Positions 7,286 through 14,734 of a stretch of 64,000 nucleotides of DNA are shown piece after piece. The stretch comes from G963663525 sp963663525 (GTDB lineage Bacteria; Myxococcota_A; SURF-8; G963663525), in the NCBI GenBank assembly GCA_963663525.2, contig CAXXHC010000001.1:1116001-1180000 (forward strand), read 5' to 3'. The stretch's first letter is position 1; the number at the start of each line of letters is the position of its first letter. Below the pieces are notes generated by a model. That model made no database searches. It was given only the letters and a program-made list of their open reading frames with translations, and was not told the origin of the DNA. A program made the position numbers and the translations under genes.

Positions 7286-8620
7286 ATGATACCGAACCTG
7301 GAAACGTCGAAATACAAGGTTCCACTTACCTATATCGCTCCTTATATGGATGGCGTATTCCTCGCCGTAAACGCTATCCCGGATTCCTATCTTGTGTATC
7401 ACGTACCGGATTGCGGTTACTTCAAAGACGAAAAAATCACCGCCAGTCACGACCTTTTCTCCAACCTGCTGCGCTGGGATAAAATGAACAGGATCGTGCG
7501 TACCAACATCGGTACGCGGGATTTTATTATGGGCGGCGAAGGCAAGCTTGCCAAAAAACTGCTCCAGGTGGTTCGACGGGATAAACCGTCCGTCGTTTTC
7601 GTCGCTCGTTCCAACACCGTTCTTTTATCCGGTGAAGATGTCGAGCCCATCGTTCGAGAGGCCGAGAAAAAAGCCGGGGTGCCGTTTGTTTTGATTCCCG
7701 AATGGAAAATCGACATGAACTATGTAACCGGTTACGGCGATGCCCTGGACGGTTACCTTGCCAAGCTCGAATTCTCCGAAGTTTCCGGCAAGCGACCCGT
7801 TGTCGCTGTGACCGGATATATGTACGAACGCCATGAGGGTGATCATCAGGGAAACATTGCCGAGTTGAAGCGGATGCTTTCCGCATTGGGATTCGACGCT
7901 CAGGTTTTCCTGGACGGACAACCTTGCAAGCGCCACAGGGAAACAACGAAGCCGGTTGCAGTCGTAGATTTGAACTCGGATTGGGAGGGAGGACGAGAAC
8001 TCGCCAAAAAAATCGAGGTGCCTTATATCGACGCCGGGCTGCCGCTCGGAATCGAAGGCAGTTTGTCGTGGATACGCAAAGTGGCACAGGAGTTGGATGT
8101 AGAGAAACGCGCCGCACAATTCATCGATAGCGAAATGAAAATCCTCGCACCCCGATTGCAGTGGCTTTTGCCCTCACGTTTTTTCGGCTGCAATGTGGCT
8201 TTATTCGCGGATCATCGTCTTTTAAAACCGCTGGGTGCTTTTCTCGAAGAGTTGGGAATGAATGTCATTGGTACGGGATGCACGTCACAGGATGCTTTGA
8301 ACAATCCTGAAAGTAAAAGCCATCCTGCACTGTCCTACCCGTCGCTCCCCATACATTCGAACAAGTTACGGGAATTCGCAATCCAGGCTCGTAAGCGGGG
8401 CGATCTGGATCTTGTCATCGGCAACGCTTTGATCCGCCAGACGCTAGCCAATCTTTTCATACCTGTCGTGGAAATGGGGTATCCCTCCAATTTCCACCAC
8501 GATCTTCTTCCGCGACCTACTTTGGGTTTTCAGGGAGTTTTAGGGGTTATCGAAAGGATGCTCAATTCACTTCTTTCGAGCGAAATTCGTTTCGATCCAC
8601 AATCCAAACCAACACTTTAG
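7286..8620 (+). CDS. Divergent nitrogenase component 1-like protein (NifD/E-like)
   Basis: 444 residues from the ATG that follows CCAGGAG by 8 bases; a longer frame from 7241 would overlap the previous gene and has a poorer start. Family marks are VYHVPDCGYFKDEK (C43, where component 1 proteins carry their first cluster Cys), NIGTRDFIMGGEGKLAKKLL (the x-G-G-x-x-K-L block) and VFVARSNTVLLSGEDVEPIV. In the last block the usual T-C-x-x-x-I-G-D-D-I Cys is replaced by Ser/Asn. Only one of the classical three cluster ligands is therefore obvious. The C-terminal NFHHDLLPRPTLGFQGVLGV fits the family end. Likely partner of the preceding protein. Confidence 0.72.
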   Translation: MIPNLETSKYKVPLTYIAPYMDGVFLAVNAIPDSYLVYHVPDCGYFKDEKITASHDLFSNLLRWDKMNRIVRTNIGTRDFIMGGEGKLAKKLLQVVRRDKPSVVFVARSNTVLLSGEDVEPIVREAEKKAGVPFVLIPEWKIDMNYVTGYGDALDGYLAKLEFSEVSGKRPVVAVTGYMYERHEGDHQGNIAELKRMLSALGFDAQVFLDGQPCKRHRETTKPVAVVDLNSDWEGGRELAKKIEVPYIDAGLPLGIEGSLSWIRKVAQELDVEKRAAQFIDSEMKILAPRLQWLLPSRFFGCNVALFADHRLLKPLGAFLEELGMNVIGTGCTSQDALNNPESKSHPALSYPSLPIHSNKLREFAIQARKRGDLDLVIGNALIRQTLANLFIPVVEMGYPSNFHHDLLPRPTLGFQGVLGVIERMLNSLLSSEIRFDPQSKPTL

Positions 8621-8630
8621 AGGATTCACC

Positions 8631-9455
8631 ATGAGAACCATGGCCTTTTACGGCAAAGGAGGCATCGGTAAGTCTACCGTGGTTTCGAGTCTTTCTCTGG
8701 CTTTTGCACGAGAGGGTCGCAGGGTATTGCAATTCGGCTGCGACCCGAAAAGCGACTCCTGCTATACCATGATCAACGAACCCATTCGCACCGTGATGGA
8801 CGAGTGGATCAACCGGGGCGAGCCTGATCTGAGACTGGAACATTGCATGATGCATAGCTCCTGTGGTGTGGATTGCCTCGAAGTAGGTGGTCCCCAGCCG
8901 GGGACAGGATGTGCAGGTCGTGGAATTACCAAGGCTTTCGAGCTTCTGGGTGGTCTGGAATCCTTGAAAAAAGAATACGATGTGATTCTGCTCGACGTAC
9001 TGGGAGATGTGGTGTGCGGCGGTTTTTCAGCACCCATGCGAGCGGGTTTTGCCGAAGAGGTGTACATCGTCACCTCCGGGGAATTTCGCGCTCTTTATGC
9101 GGCAAACAATATTGCACAAGCCGTACGGGGGAACTCGAAAAACGGTGTGAGATTGGGCGGTTTGATTTTCAACCGTCGAGAAGTACCGGACGAAGAAAGC
9201 CATGTAAAGAAGCTGGCCAAGTTCCTGGGCACTAGCATTGTGGGAACCATTCCCAGAGACCCGGCGGTGAATCGTGCCGAAATCGTACGGACGCCCCTGT
9301 TTGAATTCGATCCGAATGCGCCAGCCAGCCGCGCTTTTGAGGAACTTCATAAAAGAATAGCGAATCTGAATTCAGACGAATTTGTTGTTCCTCGGCCAAT
9401 ACCTCGAATTATCTTCGAGCAGTTGTACTTCATGTCGAATGAAAGGGAAGGATAG
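8631..9455 (+). CDS. NifH-like iron protein (ATP-dependent reductase)
   Basis: 274 residues, the usual length for NifH/BchL/CfbC. The P-loop is GKGGIGKST (8-16). Switch-like segments are CDPKSDS and LLDVLGDVVCGGF. The two Cys that bridge the dimer 4Fe-4S cluster are both present, in GTGCAGRG (C94) and DVVCGGF (C129). Every element needed for ATP-driven electron transfer is thus visible, unlike the cluster ligands of its component 1 partners. It follows the previous stop by 10 bases with an AGAGGA site, closing the operon. Which nitrogenase-like group it belongs to cannot be told by eye. Confidence 0.92.
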   Translation: MRTMAFYGKGGIGKSTVVSSLSLAFAREGRRVLQFGCDPKSDSCYTMINEPIRTVMDEWINRGEPDLRLEHCMMHSSCGVDCLEVGGPQPGTGCAGRGITKAFELLGGLESLKKEYDVILLDVLGDVVCGGFSAPMRAGFAEEVYIVTSGEFRALYAANNIAQAVRGNSKNGVRLGGLIFNRREVPDEESHVKKLAKFLGTSIVGTIPRDPAVNRAEIVRTPLFEFDPNAPASRAFEELHKRIANLNSDEFVVPRPIPRIIFEQLYFMSNEREG

Positions 9456-9554
9456 ACAAGCAGGTCCCTGTTACACCCGAATGGGACACCATAGTTTTCT
9501 GATATTTCAATAACTTCCGAAAACAGCCATTTCTTGCACGGTCGAACCAGTTTC

Positions 9555-9578
9555 GGTTCATCACGAAAGTTGGTACTA
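9555..9578 (+). repeat. Left terminus of an ISL3 element, remnant
   Basis: These bases repeat the ISL3 left end found at 680-703 exactly, from GGTTCATCAC to the TA that borders the IS5-type element. No ISL3 transposase follows here, so the rest of the ISL3 element has been lost. Confidence 0.75.
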
Positions 9579-9646
9579 AGAGCCTATCCCAGTAGGGTGA
9601 ATTGTGCTATAGTCCTGTGAATATAGTATATTTACAGGAGATAAAT

Positions 9647-10060
9647 ATGGGATTGGCAACCCAAGATGATGGATGGAGAATCCCGGACGAATTGTGGGAA
9701 AAGATGGAGCCGCTCTTGCCTGCGCGAAAACCTCATCCCTTGGGTTGCCATAACCCGCCGGTTCCGCCGCGCCACGCGATGAACGCCATTCTATTCGTTT
9801 TGCGCACCGGCTGTCAGTGGAACGCGCTTAACGCGACGGGCATCTGCTCGTCCAGTGCGGCGCACCGCTGGTTTATGGAGTGGACCAAGGCCGGGGTGTT
9901 CGAGGCGTTTTGGCGACAGGGCCTTTTGGAGTACGACAAGCTCAAGGGTGTCGACTGGGTTTGGTGTTCGATGGACGGCGCGATGACCAAAGCTCCGTTG
10001 GGCGGGGAAAAAAACGGGCCGAAACCCTACCGACCGCGGAAAAAGCGGCGTCAAGCGTAG
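9647..10060 (+). CDS. IS5/IS427-type transposase, orfA (copy B)
   Basis: Identical in translation to orfA of copy A: IS5-type N-terminal block and the first catalytic Asp in CSMDGAMTKAPLGG, up to the A7 run that precedes the frame change. It is preceded by the same AGGAGATAAAT ribosome binding site. Confidence 0.85.
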   Translation: MGLATQDDGWRIPDELWEKMEPLLPARKPHPLGCHNPPVPPRHAMNAILFVLRTGCQWNALNATGICSSSAAHRWFMEWTKAGVFEAFWRQGLLEYDKLKGVDWVWCSMDGAMTKAPLGGEKNGPKPYRPRKKRRQA

Positions 10061-10067
10061 CCTGCTG

Positions 10068-10478
10068 GTGGAAGCCGAGGGGATTCCGCTGTCCGTGGCG
10101 GTGGACGGGGCGAACCGGCATGACATGAAACTGGTGAAGGCGACTTTGGAAGGCATCGAGATCAAACGTCCCAAGCCGACGAAACGCAAGCCGCAAGGCT
10201 TGTGCCTGGACAAAGGGTACGACTACGATGAGGTGAGAGACTTGGTGGAGGAATTCAAGTTCACGGCGCACGTTCGTTCGCGGGGCGAGGAGGCAAAGGC
10301 GATCAAGCAGGAAGCCGGTTTCAAGGCTCGTCGCTGGGTGGTGGAACGCACGCATAGTTGGATGAACCGTTTCCGGAGAATACTAATCCGCTGGGAGAAA
10401 CGCGCCGATTGCTATCTAGCCATGCTACATTTCGCCCTCGGAATTATTACTTGGCGCGCTTCCGGCCTACTGGGATAG
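10068..10478 (+). CDS. IS5/IS427-type transposase, orfB (copy B)
   Basis: C-terminal transposase half with LDKGYDYDEV and VVERTHSWMNRF. The in-frame sequence SLLVEAEGIPLSVAVDG is complete here, whereas copy A lacks LVEA. It is in the +1 frame relative to orfA and presumably expressed by frameshifting on the A7 run. The GTG used as left boundary is only the first possible internal start. Confidence 0.8.
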   Translation: MEAEGIPLSVAVDGANRHDMKLVKATLEGIEIKRPKPTKRKPQGLCLDKGYDYDEVRDLVEEFKFTAHVRSRGEEAKAIKQEAGFKARRWVVERTHSWMNRFRRILIRWEKRADCYLAMLHFALGIITWRASGLLG

Positions 10479-10502
10479 ACTATTAGAGTCTATCCCAGTA
10501 GG
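10466..10502. repeat. Tail-to-tail IS5 ends forming a palindrome
   Basis: Arms CCTACTGGGATAGACT and AGTCTATCCCAGTAGG are perfectly inverted around five bases. The left arm is the right end of copy B. The right arm is the right end of a second, inverted IS5 copy of which only these bases remain before IS3 copy A begins. The structure would fold as a strong hairpin. Confidence 0.8.
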
Positions 10503-10733
10503 TGTGCATCTTCAGCCGAAATTGGACACTTAGGGGTCGTTTTGAATGTGAGAGCGGTTGAGCCCGGCTTGTGAATTTAGTACTTGTTTCCATCGTTGTT
10601 TTGGGTTTATCGCTTTCTTGGAACAACGGACAGGGGATAAAGGGACGACGGAGCATGAAGCTCCGCCTGTCCGCCGTTCACCCACCGTGGCGCTCGGGTC
10701 GCTCCCCAGCGTTGCCCTATCCTCCAGGCAGGT

Positions 10734-11819
10734 TCAATCAGCATAACTTGTTTCTCCTTTACCGACAAGCAGATCCGCTTTTTCCGTCCGAGACAACACC
10801 CCGAAATACTTCCAGTAGGGATGATCGTCGGCCATTTTCCGAATCGGTTCGACCGGCAGCTTCAGGTCGATACCGGACTGGTTCTTGGCTTTGCGGCGGG
10901 TTATGGACCGCTCTTTCAGCTCTGCCCTGGCCTTCAGGATGGTCTCCCGGCGTCCGAAGTACACGTCTGCCGGGGTCACGTTCCCCAGGGCTTCGTGGAC
11001 ACGTTCGTGATTGTAGTAATCGACGAAGACTTCCATGAAACGCACGAACTCGTCCGGTGTCGTGAACACCAACAGACTGCCGTCGATCTTCAGCGTCAGG
11101 TGATATCGCTCGATCTTGCCGTTGGTCTGGGGATGATACGGCGCGGCATAGATGTGCCGGATGCCCCAGAAATCAAGGTAGTCGTTGAGCGCCGCTCCCA
11201 CGTAGCCGGAGCCGTTGTCGGACAGGAAACGCGGCTTCTTGTCGTTTTCTTCGATTCCGGCGAAAGCCAGGGCCGCCTCCACCACGTCCGAGATCGACTC
11301 CCCCGTCATGTCTTGCGACAAGTGCCAGGCGAGGATGAAACGGGACACGTCGTCCAGCACCGAGATCAGGAAATAGAAACCCCAGCCGACGATCTTGATG
11401 TACGTGATGTCGCTCTGCCATTGCTCGTTCACCCGTTTGGGCTTCGTATGATATTCTTTGGCAGCCTTCTTTTCGACGATGTGGGGTTTGATCAGACCCG
11501 CCGCCTTCAGGATTCGGTACACGCTGGATTCGCTGATGTAGAACCGACCGCTGTCCGTGATCCGAACCGCCAACTCCCGGCTGCTCAACGGAGGAAACGC
11601 TCGTGCCTGCTCCAGTACGTGTTCCCGCTCCGAATCCAACAGGCGGTTCCATCCCGGCGACCCACGTCCTTTATGCTCCAGGCCGGTCTTCCCCTCCCGG
11701 CGAACCCGCTTTCTCCAAGTGTAGTACGTCGAGCGGGACACTCCCATGGACTTCAGTAACTTCTTCTTGTTGGGACTCCTCTCCACCTCGGTCAAAATCG
11801 CAAGCTTCTGCTCCATCAT
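10734..11819 (-). CDS. IS3-type transposase, OrfB (copy A)
   Basis: 361-residue integrase-core transposase. After an N-terminal helix-turn-helix (KSMGVSRSTYYTWRKRVRRE) the DDE core shows QWQSDITYIKIVGW, FLSDNGSGYVGAALN and TNGKIERYHLTLK. The closing block YYNHERVHEALGNVTPADVY is standard for IS3-group OrfB. The start ATGATGGAG follows AAGGAGCATCTC. It is identical in translation to copy B. Unlike many IS3 elements, OrfB begins after a gap from OrfA, so it is probably translated from its own start. Confidence 0.9.
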   Translation of the reverse strand: MMEQKLAILTEVERSPNKKKLLKSMGVSRSTYYTWRKRVRREGKTGLEHKGRGSPGWNRLLDSEREHVLEQARAFPPLSSRELAVRITDSGRFYISESSVYRILKAAGLIKPHIVEKKAAKEYHTKPKRVNEQWQSDITYIKIVGWGFYFLISVLDDVSRFILAWHLSQDMTGESISDVVEAALAFAGIEENDKKPRFLSDNGSGYVGAALNDYLDFWGIRHIYAAPYHPQTNGKIERYHLTLKIDGSLLVFTTPDEFVRFMEVFVDYYNHERVHEALGNVTPADVYFGRRETILKARAELKERSITRRKAKNQSGIDLKLPVEPIRKMADDHPYWKYFGVLSRTEKADLLVGKGETSYAD

Positions 11820-11851
11820 GAGATGCTCCTTTCCTTGCCTCTCGTAGAGTT

Positions 11852-12241
11852 TCAGCTCACAATTTTTTTTAAACCATGGTTCTCGATCGCCAGTTCTGCA
11901 ACCAGCTCTTTGAGCCGAGCATTCTCACGTTTGAGGCCGTCCACCTCATCCCTGCTGGCATCCCGGCGAGTATCCCCCGACAGTCGGGCCTTGCCCGCCT
12001 CCATGAAGTCCTTCAGCCACTTGTAATAGACGTTGGAATGAAGGCCTTCCCGGCGGCACAGATCCACCACGGACAACTCGCCTCGCAGACCTTCCATCAC
12101 GATGCGGATTTTTTCCTCGGCGGTGTACCGGCGACGGGTTTTGCGTCGGACCTTACGGATGAAATCCTCGCCCGATCCATCCTCACGGGTACCGGCTTTC
12201 GGTTGTTTCGAAGCTTGGCGTTTTTTCGGATTCTCACTCAT
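11852..12241 (-). CDS. IS3-type transposase, OrfA (copy A)
   Basis: 129 residues from the ATG preceded by GGAGGAAGGAGCGAGTC; an earlier ATG 19 codons upstream has no such site. Features are a basic N-terminus, a helix-turn-helix (RRYTAEEKIRIVMEGLRGE, then VDLCRREGLHSNVYYKWLK) and a C-terminal leucine-zipper-like coiled coil (LKRENARLKELVAELAIENH). It binds the element ends and partners OrfB. Confidence 0.88.
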   Translation of the reverse strand: MSENPKKRQASKQPKAGTREDGSGEDFIRKVRRKTRRRYTAEEKIRIVMEGLRGELSVVDLCRREGLHSNVYYKWLKDFMEAGKARLSGDTRRDASRDEVDGLKRENARLKELVAELAIENHGLKKIVS

Positions 12242-12354
12242 GACTCGCTCCTTCCTCCGGTCATTCTGCCGGATCTTGGGAGCCGGAATCAACTCCATCT
12301 ACACATTAACTCCGTGTCCAAGTTTCCCAGACGATAAGCACAACGGCTCCGGGA

Positions 12355-12774
12355 ATGCGGCCTCCGCCACCGACTACCGGGACCAAGGCAAAACCGTCGC
12401 CTTACGTCGAAAACTATGAATTTCCCAAAGGCGAACATTCAGAATTTCCTTTCACTCAGAACGTGCTGCGTTACGCACTATCCGAAATCGATCGCATCCG
12501 TGAAAAAGCAATTGCTGCCGGATGGAGCACTTCCGAACTTTATCAGAACCGTGGTCATTTTCGATTCCCGCAAGGCGCATTGGATTACGGCATCGTCTGC
12601 TACATCGATCCTGGCCAGCGCATCGGTCATGTGACGACCGAAGAAATCGAACTGATCTGCCGTGGAGGCCACAGCCTGTATTTCCAGTCAAAACTTGGAA
12701 TGCGTGGACACACGCCTCCCGGCGATCCGCAAACTCAACCCAACCCAGAAACCAGGGAGCATGCCGAACGATGA
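12355..12774 (+). CDS. Phage-like hypothetical protein, 5' end probably altered by IS
   Basis: 139 residues, no recognised family. It has a Pro-rich start, then TQNVLRYALSEIDRIREKAI and a compact block DYGIVCYIDPGQRIGHVTTE. Its first codon lies 12 bases after the IS3 right end, so the original start and promoter were probably removed. The ATGA overlap with the next gene places it in the phage-like operon that follows. Function unknown. Confidence 0.55.
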   Translation: MRPPPPTTGTKAKPSPYVENYEFPKGEHSEFPFTQNVLRYALSEIDRIREKAIAAGWSTSELYQNRGHFRFPQGALDYGIVCYIDPGQRIGHVTTEEIELICRGGHSLYFQSKLGMRGHTPPGDPQTQPNPETREHAER

Positions 12775-13184
12775 AACATAGGCAAACCGAGATACGGGAA
12801 TCCAAAATCGACCGCGATGATGAACCCGACCGTGAGTTGGAGGAGACGCTTCGCGCCAAATCTCGTTTTCACTGCGCAGAGTGCCAACATTGCAAAACCT
12901 TTCGCGAATTGGCCACATCCGGTCGTTACATCCTCAAAGCCCGATGCGCCAAGGGTCATTGGCGGAAAAAATCGAAAGAAGATACCTGCGATCTGCATCG
13001 TGTCAGCGCTAGAGGACGGTCCTCATGTCGCGATTACGAATCCAGCAGCGATAACGATGCCACCCGTCGAGAGTACCTGGACGACCTGGAGGATCTGCTG
13101 CCCCTTGAACGACACATCCACGAGGTGGACGGATCCTTTGTAGACAAAACGGAGACGATGATATGGGACATCGAAAATACCTGA
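12771..13184 (+). CDS. Phage-like Cys-rich hypothetical protein
   Basis: 137 residues. A Cys cluster HCAECQHCKTFRELA, followed by CAKGHWRKKSKEDTCDLH, suggests a small zinc-binding domain; the rest is acidic and polar. The start overlaps the previous stop (ATGA), and its end overlaps the following helix-turn-helix gene, so it belongs to one operon. No specific function can be given. Confidence 0.65.
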   Translation: MKHRQTEIRESKIDRDDEPDRELEETLRAKSRFHCAECQHCKTFRELATSGRYILKARCAKGHWRKKSKEDTCDLHRVSARGRSSCRDYESSSDNDATRREYLDDLEDLLPLERHIHEVDGSFVDKTETMIWDIENT

Positions 13185-13453
13185 ATGCCGCTGACGTTCT
13201 GCCCGACGATCTGCTCGATCAGATTTTGGATCAAGTGGATGGCCACTCTGTGTATTTGTGGCTGCCGTCACGCGAGAACATCATGCGCAGACACCGAAAC
13301 CGCTACATCCAAAAACTGGCATCGGATGGAATTTCCGCCACAGAAATCGCCAAGCGGCTTTGCGTGAGCGAGCGACATGTCTGGCGGATCTTGAAAAAAC
13401 AGAGGGCGGCGAGCCATTCCTCGCTGGCCAGAACCAAGGAGAATTGCTCGTGA
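13163..13453 (+). CDS. Mor/CD3324-like helix-turn-helix protein
   Basis: 96 residues. The N-terminal NAADVLPDDLLDQILDQVDG-type block followed by a C-terminal helix-turn-helix (LASDGISATEIAKRLCVSER, HVWRILKK) is the layout of small Mor-like transcription activators found in phages and mobile islands. It is likely to regulate the surrounding phage genes. The stop overlaps the GTG start of the next gene. Confidence 0.72.
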   Translation: MGHRKYLNAADVLPDDLLDQILDQVDGHSVYLWLPSRENIMRRHRNRYIQKLASDGISATEIAKRLCVSERHVWRILKKQRAASHSSLARTKENCS

Positions 13454-14088
13454 AAACACCAATCAAGAAGAAAAAACGCATCTGCAAAGGCTTTCGTCGT
13501 AGCGCCGGTCACGAAGGTGAACCCTGCAAGATGCCTGCTGTGGAAGGCAGCGATTATTGCAAATTTCATGGTGGCGGCGCGGTGGGAAAGAAGACCGGCA
13601 AGGGTCGCCCCAAGGGAAGCCCGAAACCGAAAGGATCCGGAGGCCGACCGCCAAAGGGACATACCAATTCCGTCAAACACGGTGCCTATTCGGCCCGGCT
13701 GCTACCCGACGAGCAGGAGCGATATGACGCCATCAAATCTCGATTCCTGAAAGAACTCGGCTCGACGAATCTCTCTGCGGCGGACGAACGGCTGATCCAC
13801 CAACTCGCCGCAGTGTCGGCGAAGTTCGATTTGGCCTTGGAGAAAGGTGCACCGCCCGATGCACTGACCCAACTGAGCCGTTTGGTCATGGATCACTTAC
13901 GCGAACTCAAAGCCACTCGTGCCAGCAAGGACAACAATACCTTGACCGGCAACTCGCCCGCCGAAGTGGTGGCGGCATTGCTCATGAAAGTACGTGCCGT
14001 GGAAGAACCGAAAACGGTCCATGCACTGGAGCACGATCCGAACGTGATCGAGGTGAAAGCGAAGGTTGTAGAGGAGGATGGGAAGTGA
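13450..14088 (+). CDS. HGG-motif phage protein, possible small terminase-related protein
   Basis: 212 residues from a GTG that overlaps the previous stop and follows AAGGAG. The N-terminal motif C-x10-14-PCKMPAVEGSDYCKFHGGG is the small zinc-binding HGG motif of phage proteins found next to packaging genes. A basic Gly/Pro linker (GRPKGSPKPKGSGGRPPKGH) and NSVKHGAYSARLL follow. The C-terminal half is helical. A small terminase role is suggested by linkage to the large terminase gene about 6 kb on, not proven. Confidence 0.62.
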   Translation: MKTPIKKKKRICKGFRRSAGHEGEPCKMPAVEGSDYCKFHGGGAVGKKTGKGRPKGSPKPKGSGGRPPKGHTNSVKHGAYSARLLPDEQERYDAIKSRFLKELGSTNLSAADERLIHQLAAVSAKFDLALEKGAPPDALTQLSRLVMDHLRELKATRASKDNNTLTGNSPAEVVAALLMKVRAVEEPKTVHALEHDPNVIEVKAKVVEEDGK

Positions 14089-14090
14089 AA

Positions 14091-14522
14091 TTAAGGAATT
14101 TCAACCAGTTCGATGCCTTCCAGATTGCGAAAATGCTTCTCATTGAACGTGGCGATCTTTGTAATTCCGTGTTCGAGCATGGTTCCGTAAATGATCAGAT
14201 CATAGATGCGATGAGATGTGACACCGATCTTTGCGGCAGTTTGAAAGGCTAAATCAACTGCTTTTATGCCGGGACTGACCATCTGGATGTTTGGAGCTTT
14301 CAATATGATTTTAAAAACCCGTAAGAATTCTTCAGGTTTTATCGGTTGTTCAACAGATTGCGGTGACGTCAGAGCACGAAATGATTCTCCGAACACTTGG
14401 GGAGAAATGACAAACTCGATTCCTTCGCGCACTTTCTCAATGACAAAAGAGTGGCTTCGTTCATGGTGCTCGTGGCCATCGCAAAAGAAAGTTATAACGA
14501 TATTCGAGTCGAGAAAAATCAA
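14091..14522 (-). CDS. PIN-domain toxin, VapC-like
   Basis: 143 residues, PIN-fold ribonuclease. The N-terminal Asp is in MIFLDSNIVITFF; the conserved Glu lies in VFGESFRALT; later acidic positions are in RIYDLIIYGTMLEHG. The final acidic site reads ATFNEKHF, with Asn where Asp is most common. The start codon is TTG, overlapping the end of the upstream antitoxin gene. It sits antisense to the phage genes, so it is an inserted cargo module. Confidence 0.82.
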   Translation of the reverse strand: MIFLDSNIVITFFCDGHEHHERSHSFVIEKVREGIEFVISPQVFGESFRALTSPQSVEQPIKPEEFLRVFKIILKAPNIQMVSPGIKAVDLAFQTAAKIGVTSHRIYDLIIYGTMLEHGITKIATFNEKHFRNLEGIELVEIP

Positions 14523-14734
14523 GGAGTGTCCTCGCTGTATAGAAATTCACGATCCAATTCCGGCTTTAGGAATCGGCCTACTTTCAGACTGCCAGAAACT
14601 TGCTCCAATAACCGAATCGACTCATCTGAAGCGGAAATATCGTCGTCACTTTGAAAAGCTTCTTTGCGAACGCGATCTTTTTCTGCTTTCGGTAGTTTCC
14701 GAATGGCTTCGATTATCTGATCCGTGGTCTGCAT
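14519..14734 (-). CDS. VapB-like antitoxin of the 14.1-kb module
   Basis: 71 residues, beginning MQTTDQIIEAIRKLPKAEKD, after a strong GAAAGGAGGTGG site. The Asp/Ser-rich centre and acidic tail are typical of short antitoxins, but I do not recognise the subfamily. Four-base overlap with the PIN toxin gene indicates coupled translation. A longer frame from 14782 has no comparable ribosome binding site. Confidence 0.72.
   Translation of the reverse strand: MQTTDQIIEAIRKLPKAEKDRVRKEAFQSDDDISASDESIRLLEQVSGSLKVGRFLKPELDREFLYSEDTP

Larger units (their letters stand above)
9579..10483 (+). mobile_element. IS5 family (IS427-like) element, copy B
   Basis: 905 bp, nearly identical to copy A but with 12 extra bases in orfB, probably the ancestral form. 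The left end is AGAGCCTATCCC; the right end reads GACTAT instead of GACTCT. It is flanked on the left by the same ISL3 terminus as copy A and on the right by an inverted fragment of another IS5 right end. Confidence 0.85.
10503..12342 (-). mobile_element. IS3-type element (1840 bp), copy A
   Basis: Ends TGTGCATCTTCAGCC (left) and TGTGCTTATCGTCTGGG (right, inverted) share TGTGC and an inner TTGGACAC block. Two further copies of exactly 1840 bp lie at 38504 and 54557. The element has separate orfA and orfB genes. Its left end abuts an IS5 fragment and its right end abuts phage-like genes, with no visible target duplication, so a deletion or recombination next to it is likely. Confidence 0.85.

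Noticed and set aside
5108..9455. True nitrogen-fixation (nif) genes
   Set aside because: Component 1-like proteins lack the full P-cluster and FeMo-cofactor ligand set, and no nifB, nifE, nifN or nifV is present in the window.
10821..11759. Open frame opposite IS3 OrfB (also in copies B and C)
   Set aside because: Exact antisense shadow of a known transposase gene, repeated only because the element is repeated.
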